A stretch of DNA of 64,000 bases from JAVJSF01 sp040219555 (GTDB taxonomy: Bacteria > Actinomycetota > Thermoleophilia > Miltoncostaeales > Miltoncostaeaceae), in NCBI GenBank assembly GCA_040219555.1, contig JAVJSF010000009.1, positions 501,510 through 565,509 on the forward strand. Direction: 5' to 3'. Under the pieces are notes generated by a model. The model was given only the letters and a program-made list of their open reading frames with translations, did not search any database and was not told the origin of the DNA. Positions 46,108-52,332 of the stretch are shown piece by piece. Positions within the stretch are counted from its first letter, which is position 1. Each line of letters begins with the position of its first letter. Both the position numbers and the translations under genes were made by a program.

Positions 46108-46857
46108 TCAGCGCGCGGTCCACTCGTCGTCGACCCGCGACAGCAGCGGGCGCACATGCTGCAGGAACTCGTCGGGGCGTTGGAGCGGAGGCAGGTGGCC
46201 GGTGCGGCGCATCACCACCAGCCGGGCGTCGCGCAGCGCGCCCGCCATGCTCTCGGCCGCACCGACGGGGATGGGCACGTCGTCCTCCCCGTGGATCACC
46301 AGCGCGGGCATGTCCATGCCCCCCAGTTGCCCGCGGCGGTCGTCGCGGTCGGCCATCGCCTGGAGCGCCGTCGCGATGGCGGTCGGGTCCTGGCGCCGGG
46401 CCATGGTGCGGACCAGGGCAAGCGTGTCGGTGGCGTCCGCCGGCGCCAGGCGGGGGATCATCTCGTCGAGGAAGGTGTCCGCCATGCCCATCTCGATCGA
46501 GGTGGCCGCCTCGATCCGGCCCCGGCGCACCTCCTCCGCGTCCCGGTCCGGACGGGTGGCCACCAGGATCAGGCCCGCCACCCGCATCGGGTGCCGCGCC
46601 GCCAGGGCCAGGGCCACGTAACCCCCCATCGAGACGCCGCACACCACCGCCCGCCCCGTCGTGGTCTGGCGGGCGATGCGGGTCGCCACCGCGTCGGCCA
46701 CGCGGGCGATCGACACGTTGCTCTCGGCGGGGGCCCCGCCGAAGCCGGGGAACTCGGGCGCGTGCACGGCCCGCTCGGCGGCCAGGCGCGCGGCCACCGG
46801 GTTCCAGAAGCCCGCGTCGAGCGGGAAGGGGTGGAGCAGCACGATCGGGTGTCGCAT
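46108..46857 (-). CDS. Alpha/beta hydrolase (serine type)
   Basis: The 249-aa protein is a complete alpha/beta hydrolase: LLHPFPLDAGFW, PEFPGFGGAP, nucleophile elbow CGVSMGGYVAL, acid in IHGEDDVPIP and histidine in RRTGHLPPLQRPDEF. The layout is like 3-oxoadipate enol-lactonase and related esterases. No catabolic genes are adjacent, so the substrate is open. It serves as an internal contrast to the serine-less relative 0.7 kb away. Confidence 0.88.
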   Translation of the reverse strand: MRHPIVLLHPFPLDAGFWNPVAARLAAERAVHAPEFPGFGGAPAESNVSIARVADAVATRIARQTTTGRAVVCGVSMGGYVALALAARHPMRVAGLILVATRPDRDAEEVRRGRIEAATSIEMGMADTFLDEMIPRLAPADATDTLALVRTMARRQDPTAIATALQAMADRDDRRGQLGGMDMPALVIHGEDDVPIPVGAAESMAGALRDARLVVMRRTGHLPPLQRPDEFLQHVRPLLSRVDDEWTAR

Positions 46858-46891
46858 CGGCCCGATCCTCCCACGCCCGGGGGCGGGTCGC

Positions 46892-46897
46892 TACGGT
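46892..46897 (+). promoter_or_regulatory. -10 box (TACGGT) for a leaderless gene
   Basis: TACGGT ends six bases before the GTG at 46904, with no ribosome site between. Confidence 0.5.
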
Positions 46898-46903
46898 GGG
46901 CCG

Positions 46904-47809
46904 GTGACGAGCGCGACGAGCCAGAGTCCCGTCCCGATCCCGGCCCGCGAGCGAGGCACCCTGGGCGGGCTCATCCCGGTCGGGGCCATCGCGCATGCCG
47001 GTTCCGCAGCCGTGTGCTGCCCCGCCCTCGAGGTGCACGCCGACGGGGCGGTGCTGCCCCTGGTGGTCCTGAGTGACAACTCGGGACCCGTGGGGCTCGA
47101 CGTGGCCGCCGGGGTGCGGGTGACCGACGACGTGGGCACCGACTACCGGTGCGACGAGGCCGCCGCCACGCCCGGCCTGGGCCTGCTGCAGGTGGACGTC
47201 TGGGTGACGCCCGCACCGCCGCCGGCCGCGAGCGTCCTGCGGGTCAGCGTCGAGGGCCTCGTGCGGACGGCCATCACGCGACGCGGAGAGGGCGTGCCGC
47301 GCCTCCTCTCGGAGGGGCCCTGGGAACTCGATGTGCCGCTCCGGCCCGGGTCGACCCGTACGCCTCCCCCGCCCGAGCCGCCGCGCAGGGCGCGTCCGCC
47401 GCGCAGGGCCCGGGTGCCGTTGCGCGCCCTGCCCGCCCTGCGCGACATGGTGCCCATCGGGCAGGCGCGCATGGACGAGGAGCGTGGCGTGTGTCTGTGG
47501 GCGCTCGAGCGCTACGCCGACCGCGGCGTGCTGACGCTGGTGGTGCTGGCCCCCGCCGCCGACGGTGATCCGGGCCCCGCTCCCTCGTCGGAGGGCGCGG
47601 TGCGGATGTGGGATGACCGCGGTCGGCGCTACGGCGTGGCTCCGGTCCAGACGCAGGTCCGCGCGGGCTGGAGCGAGACCACCTTCGAGACGACTCCGGC
47701 CGTCGCCGACGACGTCGCCGCGCTCGGGATCGCCGTGGCCGGGATCCCCGGTCCCGGGGGCGCCGAGGGCCCCGAGCGCCTGTTCGGCGTGCGGATGCCG
47801 CCCCCGTGA
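46904..47809 (+). CDS. Unknown protein made of two related beta-rich domains
   Basis: The 301-aa protein seems to be an internal duplication. The first half has LIPVGAIAHAGSAAVCCPAL, GAVLPLVVLSDNSG and VRVTDDVGTDYRC; the second has MVPIGQARMDEERGVCLWAL, GVLTLVVLAPAADG and VRMWDDRGRRYGV. A proline/arginine-rich linker (PPPPEPPRRARPPRRARVP) joins them. The repeated pattern of strands suggests two beta-sandwich domains. No signal peptide is visible. It overlaps the following glycosyltransferase gene by 4 bp. I do not recognise the family. Confidence 0.7.
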   Translation: MTSATSQSPVPIPARERGTLGGLIPVGAIAHAGSAAVCCPALEVHADGAVLPLVVLSDNSGPVGLDVAAGVRVTDDVGTDYRCDEAAATPGLGLLQVDVWVTPAPPPAASVLRVSVEGLVRTAITRRGEGVPRLLSEGPWELDVPLRPGSTRTPPPPEPPRRARPPRRARVPLRALPALRDMVPIGQARMDEERGVCLWALERYADRGVLTLVVLAPAADGDPGPAPSSEGAVRMWDDRGRRYGVAPVQTQVRAGWSETTFETTPAVADDVAALGIAVAGIPGPGGAEGPERLFGVRMPPP

Positions 47810-48573
47810 GCCACCCCCGCGTGTGGGTGGTGCTCCCGACCTACGACGAGGCGGAGAACATCGTCCCCATGCTGGACGCGGTGCGCGCGGTCTTCGACGC
47901 GTCCGGGATGGACGGCCACATCCTGGTGGTCGACGACGGGTCGCCGGACGGCACGGCCGCCCTCGCCCTGGCCGCCGCCGCCGCCGATCCGCGGATCCAG
48001 GTCCTGCGGCGCAGCGCCAAGCAGGGGATCGGCCCGGCCTACCGCGCGGGCTTCGCGCACGCGCTCGCCGCGGGGGCGGACCGGGTGGTGGAGATGGACT
48101 GCGACTTCTCCCACGACCCGGCGCGGTTGCCGGCCCTGGTGGCGGCCACCGAGGATGCCGACCTGGCGCTGGGGTCGCGCTATGTCCGCGGGGGCGGGGT
48201 GGCCCGGTGGGGTCCGCTGCGCCGGGCGATCAGCCGTGGCGGGTGCCTGTACGCCCAGGCGGTGCTGCGCGTGCCCGTGCGGGACCTCACGGGCGGTTTC
48301 AAGTGCTTCCGTCGTGAGGTGCTCGAGGCGATCCCGCTGCATCGCGTCGCGGCGGCGGGCTACGGCTTCCAGATCGAGATGACCTACCGCGCCATCCGCG
48401 CCGGCTTCCGCGTGGTGGAGGTGCCGATCACCTTCACCGAGCGCGCGCACGGCTCCTCGAAGATGAGCCACGGCATCGTCCTCGAGGCGGCGGCGCTGGT
48501 GCCCCGCCTGCCCCGGCGGCTGCGACGCGAGGGCGAGGTGGGCGCGCCCGGTCCCGCGCCCACCTCCCGTTGA
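47806..48573 (+). CDS. Polyprenol monophosphomannose synthase-like glycosyltransferase
   Basis: The 255-aa family 2 glycosyltransferase has VVLPTYDEAENIVPMLDAV, VVDDGSPDGTA, the DPM signature MDCDFSHDP and GSRYVRGGGV, followed by ISRGGCLYAQAVL and GGFKCFRREVLEAI. This matches the dolichol-phosphate mannose synthase/Ppm1 class, which transfers mannose from GDP-mannose to polyprenol phosphate for periplasmic mannosylation. The C-terminal membrane domain of some relatives is absent. GTG start overlapping the preceding stop. Confidence 0.88.
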   Translation: MSHPRVWVVLPTYDEAENIVPMLDAVRAVFDASGMDGHILVVDDGSPDGTAALALAAAAADPRIQVLRRSAKQGIGPAYRAGFAHALAAGADRVVEMDCDFSHDPARLPALVAATEDADLALGSRYVRGGGVARWGPLRRAISRGGCLYAQAVLRVPVRDLTGGFKCFRREVLEAIPLHRVAAAGYGFQIEMTYRAIRAGFRVVEVPITFTERAHGSSKMSHGIVLEAAALVPRLPRRLRREGEVGAPGPAPTSR

Positions 48574-48579
48574 GGGCGC

Positions 48580-50592
48580 TCAGCCGCCGATCTGGGCCGC
48601 CGCGTCGCCGTCGCGGGGGCTGAGCTCGAGCACGCGCCGCCAGGCCTCGGTGGCGCGCGGGTCGTTGTCCAGGTAGAGGGCCAGCTGGCGCCACGCGGCC
48701 GGGTTGTCGGGCTGGACCCTCGTCATCTCGACGAACGCGCCGTAGGCGCGCGGCTCGTCGCCCAGCACCCGGTGGGCCTGGGCGCGCACGCGCAGCGGGC
48801 CGAGGGCGAGCGGGTTGCGGGCCGCGGCCGCGTCGGCCAGTTCCACGGCCCGCTCCGCGTCGCCGCGGGCCAGCGCGGCGTCGGCGGCATCGGCGGTACG
48901 CGCCGACCACCAGGGCAGCAGGGCGCTGGCGGCGGCCACCACGGCGACGACCGCCAGGGCGGGCGGCAGGGCTGCGGGCGCGCGGCGGACCCGGGGCACG
49001 ACGCCCGGGACGGCGGCCGCGAGCATCACGCCGGCGGCGGCGAAGGCCGGGATGGTCAGGGCGGGGATCGCCCACGACCAATCCACCGCGCTCTGCATCG
49101 CGAACGCCGCCAGGATGGCCGCCGGCAGCGCGAGGTCGGGATCCGGGCGTGCGATCAGGGCCCGCCGGACCCCCGCCACGACCCCCACGGCCAGGCTCAG
49201 GAGCAGGGCGAGGCCCACCAGGCCCAGCCCGGACATGGTCCGCAGCAGGGTGTCGTGCGGTTCGTCGGTGATCAGGCGGTCGTTCTCCACCCGTCGTTCG
49301 GCCAGGTGCACCAGGCGGAAGCCGCCCGCGCCGTGGCCGGCCAGCGGAGCGTCCTCGAAGCCGCGCCACGCCTGCCCCCACCAGGCGGCGCGCTGGTTCC
49401 CCGAGGCGTTCACCAGGCGCCCGGCGTCGTTGGCAACGGCGTCGCCGCCCTCGCCGCGCACCTCGGCCCAGCGGTCGCCCACCCATGTACGCCCGTCGGG
49501 CGTGGCCAGGACGCCGACCACGCCCAGGGCAGCCACGCCGGCGCACGCGATCGCCGCGGCGCGCGAGGCGCGGGCCGGGTCGCCCACGGCGCGCTGCGTC
49601 ACCCGGGGCGCCAGCGCCGCCACCGCGCCGGCCAGCGCCATGCCCACCAGCATCCGCCAGCCCAGCTCTAGGCCGGGCCCCTCGCGCATCGCGACGGGGA
49701 CGTTGTCGCTGTTCAGGGCCGCCGTCCCCAGGGCATGGGCGAGCGGCAGCACGCTGCCCGCCAGTCCGCCGGCCAGGGCCGCCACGCCACGCCACGTGGC
49801 CGGCGTGAGGGCCAGGGTGACCACGACGGCCAGTGCCGCGGCGAAGATGCCCCCGCGGGAATAGGTCAGCACCAGCACGGTCACGGCCAGCGCGGTCCCG
49901 GCGCCAGCCAGCCACGGGCCGTGGCGGGGGCGCGCGGGGGACGTCGCCAGCCACAGCAGGCCGGGCAGGACGAACACCGCGATCAGGGCGACGGCGTTCC
50001 AGTACCCCACCGGGGCGCTGAGGCGCGCCAGGTCGCGGTCGTCGCCGAACATGCCGGGCAGCACCTTCACCCCGAGGGCAACCGCCAGCGGCAGCATCCC
50101 TGCGGCGGTGATGCCGAGCCCCAGGGCCCGGGGCGCGCGGGGGACCGCCACCCCGGTCCCGATCCCCACGACCAGCGCCGCGAGGGCGATCAGGGACCGG
50201 TTGGCATCGATCCAGGCGAGGTCCGGGGCCGCAGCCCAGGCGATCGAGGCGGCCGCCCACAGGGCCAGGCCGCCGGCGCCGGCGAGGGCGAGCCGGGTGC
50301 CCCACCAGCGCCAGACCCGGGCGCGGTGGGTCTGCAGCACCACGACCGCGGCCGCCGGCGCACCGAGCGCCAGGGCCAGGAACATCCCCGTGGGGCCGCC
50401 GCCCGGGATGCCGTCGCCCAGGTCGATGCCGCCGCCGAAGGTGGCCATGACCGCCCATCCGGCGAGCACCAGGATGCCGATGGCAAGCGGCATCGACGGC
50501 CGGCGCGCTGCCCACCGCGCGCCTTGTCGGCCCCGTGGGGCCCCGCTACCATCCGCGACGCCGTGGGGGACCGTGCCCCCGTCCACGCTCAC
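48580..50592 (-). CDS. O-antigen ligase/polymerase-like membrane protein with TPR end
   Basis: The 670-aa protein has about a dozen hydrophobic segments. Its large outside loop contains NQRAAWWGQAWRGFEDAPLA, GHGAGGFRLVHLAERR and EPHDTLLRTMSGLGLVG, the Wzy_C/WaaL pattern with conserved His. The last 130 residues are soluble and TPR-like (ADAALARGDAERAVELADAA; FVEMTRVQPDNPAAWRQLAL). Such proteins join or polymerise lipid-linked glycans on the outer membrane face. The start is uncertain: GTG 50592 or ATG 50493. A mannosyl-lipid synthase-like gene is convergent beside it. Confidence 0.82.
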   Translation of the reverse strand: MSVDGGTVPHGVADGSGAPRGRQGARWAARRPSMPLAIGILVLAGWAVMATFGGGIDLGDGIPGGGPTGMFLALALGAPAAAVVVLQTHRARVWRWWGTRLALAGAGGLALWAAASIAWAAAPDLAWIDANRSLIALAALVVGIGTGVAVPRAPRALGLGITAAGMLPLAVALGVKVLPGMFGDDRDLARLSAPVGYWNAVALIAVFVLPGLLWLATSPARPRHGPWLAGAGTALAVTVLVLTYSRGGIFAAALAVVVTLALTPATWRGVAALAGGLAGSVLPLAHALGTAALNSDNVPVAMREGPGLELGWRMLVGMALAGAVAALAPRVTQRAVGDPARASRAAAIACAGVAALGVVGVLATPDGRTWVGDRWAEVRGEGGDAVANDAGRLVNASGNQRAAWWGQAWRGFEDAPLAGHGAGGFRLVHLAERRVENDRLITDEPHDTLLRTMSGLGLVGLALLLSLAVGVVAGVRRALIARPDPDLALPAAILAAFAMQSAVDWSWAIPALTIPAFAAAGVMLAAAVPGVVPRVRRAPAALPPALAVVAVVAAASALLPWWSARTADAADAALARGDAERAVELADAAAARNPLALGPLRVRAQAHRVLGDEPRAYGAFVEMTRVQPDNPAAWRQLALYLDNDPRATEAWRRVLELSPRDGDAAAQIGG

Positions 50593-50604
50593 CTGGTGGC
50601 TTCC

Positions 50605-51057
50605 ATGCTCCGTCGCACAGCAGTCCTCGCATCGGTCATGGCCATCGCGCTCCTCGCCCTTGTCGGCTCCGCTCTCGGCGCGGGCCGGGATGTGATCGCC
50701 GACTATCAGGCGAACGGCGGTCAGATCGTCGGCTGTTACTCGGCGGCAGACTACCGTGAGGCGCTGCGGATCCTGCGCACCGACGAGGCGCTGTACGACA
50801 ACGCCATCGAGGTCATCCAGGAGGCACGCACCACCAACGTCGCCCGCGAGGGCGAGCCCTGCGAGCCGGCGCAGACCGCTCCTGACGAGGCCGTGGAGGA
50901 CGAGGGCGGCTCGGGCCTGGGCCTGTGGCTGGGACTTGCGGCGGCCGTGGCGCTGGTGGCCGTGGGTGCGGGCCTCGTGGCCCGGCGCAGCACGGGCGGC
51001 GAGGGCGAGGGCGGCGAGGACGGCCCGGGCGACGGTTCCGCGGGTCCCCCGGCGTGA
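50605..51057 (+). CDS. Membrane/secreted protein of unknown function upstream of signal peptidase
   Basis: The 150-aa protein begins MLRRTAVLASVMAIALLALV, ending in GSALGAG, a likely signal sequence. A soluble middle (YQANGGQIVGCYSAADYREA) with two Cys and a C-terminal helix (LWLGLAAAVALVAVGAGLVA) with an acidic tail follow. It overlaps the signal peptidase gene by 4 bp. A TACCAT -10-like box lies at 50547-50552. I recognise no family. Confidence 0.65.
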   Translation: MLRRTAVLASVMAIALLALVGSALGAGRDVIADYQANGGQIVGCYSAADYREALRILRTDEALYDNAIEVIQEARTTNVAREGEPCEPAQTAPDEAVEDEGGSGLGLWLGLAAAVALVAVGAGLVARRSTGGEGEGGEDGPGDGSAGPPA

Positions 51058-51608
51058 GGCGCCTGGTCCGCGATGTCATCGTCCCCGTGGCGGTGGCGAT
51101 CGCGCTGGCGTTCGTGATCCAAGCGGCCGTGGCCAAGCCCTATGAGATCCCCACCGAGTCGATGGTGCCCACCATCCAGGCCGACGACCGGATCATCGCC
51201 AACCGTGTCATATACCGCTTCCGCGACATCGAGCGCGGCGACGTGGTGGTGTTCGACCCGCCGCGCTCGGCCAGTCGCTTCTGCGGCGAGACCGCCGGCG
51301 GGAACATCCCCTTCGTGAAGCGCGTCATCGGGTTGGGGGGCGACACGGTCGAGATCCGTCGCAACGGGCCGACCCTGGTCAACGGGGAGCCGTTCGACGT
51401 CCGCAACGCGCGCCCGAACCCCGCCCAGAAGGGCGAGGACTCGCGCCTGTTCCAGGTGCCCGAGGAGCACATCTTCGTGCTGGGCGACAACCGTGCCGAC
51501 TCGTGCGACTCGCACCAGTGGCCCGACCCGTTCGTCCCCGAGGACAACGTGATCGGCCAGGCGGAGGTCATCTACTGGCCGCTGCCGCACGTGACCTTCC
51601 TGGGCTGA
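51054..51608 (+). CDS. lepB: Signal peptidase I
   Basis: LepB cleaves signal peptides at the outer face of the membrane. The 184-aa protein has one N-terminal helix (DVIVPVAVAIALAFVIQAAV), the catalytic serine in IPTESMVPTI (Ser36), the catalytic lysine in IPFVKRVIGLGGD (Lys89), and FVLGDNRADSCDS. GTG start overlapping the upstream gene. Unlike in many genomes, no ribosomal protein or RNase HII gene adjoins it. Confidence 0.93.
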   Translation: MRRLVRDVIVPVAVAIALAFVIQAAVAKPYEIPTESMVPTIQADDRIIANRVIYRFRDIERGDVVVFDPPRSASRFCGETAGGNIPFVKRVIGLGGDTVEIRRNGPTLVNGEPFDVRNARPNPAQKGEDSRLFQVPEEHIFVLGDNRADSCDSHQWPDPFVPEDNVIGQAEVIYWPLPHVTFLG

Positions 51609-51675
51609 CCCCGGCGGGGTCACCCTCCCGCGGGACTTTCGTCGCCGGCGCTTTACAGCCCCGGCCACGCTGAAT

Positions 51676-51705
51676 ATGGTGGTGGAGCCCGTCGGCCACC
51701 ACCAT
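51676..51705. promoter_or_regulatory. 30-bp palindrome upstream of nrdR
   Basis: ATGGTGGTGG and CCACCACCAT form a perfect ten-base inverted repeat with a ten-base spacer. It ends three bases before the -10 box, covering the expected -35 region. The position suits a repressor operator. It does not resemble the usual NrdR box. Confidence 0.55.
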
Positions 51706-51708
51706 GGA

Positions 51709-51714
51709 TAGCGT
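51709..51714 (+). promoter_or_regulatory. -10 box (TAGCGT) for leaderless nrdR
   Basis: TAGCGT ends six bases before the nrdR ATG; no ribosome site is present. Confidence 0.55.
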
Positions 51715-51720
51715 CTGACC

Positions 51721-52332
51721 ATGCTCTGCCCATTCTGCGACAACGCTGAGCACCGTGTGGTGGAGTCGCGTGTGGCCGACGCCAAGGACGCCATCCGCCG
51801 CCGCCGCGAGTGCCAGGGCTGCGCCCGGCGCTTCACCACCTACGAGCGGTGCGAGGAGATGCCGCTGGTGGTGGTCAAGAGCTCCGGAGAGCGCCAGCCC
51901 TTCGACCGCGGCAAGCTGCTGGAGGGCCTGCAGCGCGCCTGCCACAAGCGCCAGGTGCCGACGACGGCCCTGGACCTGGCGGTGCGCGACATCGAGGCCG
52001 AGCTGCGCAACCGGCTCCGTCAGGAGGTGCGCAGCTCGCAGATCGGCGAGCTGGTGCTGCGCCGCCTGAAGGAGATCGACCAGGTGGCCTATGTGCGCTT
52101 CGCCTCGGTGTACCGGGCGTTCGCCGACGTGGAGGAGTTCGAGGACGAGCTGGCGCGGCTCGAGCGCGAGCCGCCGCTGCCGCGCGGCCAGCACCCCCTC
52201 GACGATCAGCTGTTCGCGGGCCTCGAGACGCCCGCACTCGCCACCCCGGCACGCGTGCCCCTGCGCGCCCTGCAGGGTGGCCTGCACGACACGGACCCGA
52301 TAGAGGAGATGGTGGATCCCGATGGCGACTGA
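51721..52332 (+). CDS. nrdR: NrdR transcriptional repressor of ribonucleotide reductase
   Basis: NrdR binds ATP/dATP and represses ribonucleotide reductase genes. The zinc ribbon is clear (MLCPFCDNAEHRVVESR; RRRRECQGCARRFTTYER) and the ATP-cone follows (VVVKSSGERQPFDRGKLLEG; AYVRFASVYRAFADVEEF). The 203-aa length exceeds the common 150-160 because of a C-terminal tail of about 45 residues. It overlaps nrdJ by 11 bp, directly linking repressor and target. Confidence 0.95.
   Translation: MLCPFCDNAEHRVVESRVADAKDAIRRRRECQGCARRFTTYERCEEMPLVVVKSSGERQPFDRGKLLEGLQRACHKRQVPTTALDLAVRDIEAELRNRLRQEVRSSQIGELVLRRLKEIDQVAYVRFASVYRAFADVEEFEDELARLEREPPLPRGQHPLDDQLFAGLETPALATPARVPLRALQGGLHDTDPIEEMVDPDGD

Noticed and set aside
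51609..51720. Cobalamin riboswitch before nrdR-nrdJ
   Set aside because: The gap is only 112 bases and the mRNA appears leaderless; there is no room for the fold and no B12 box was seen.
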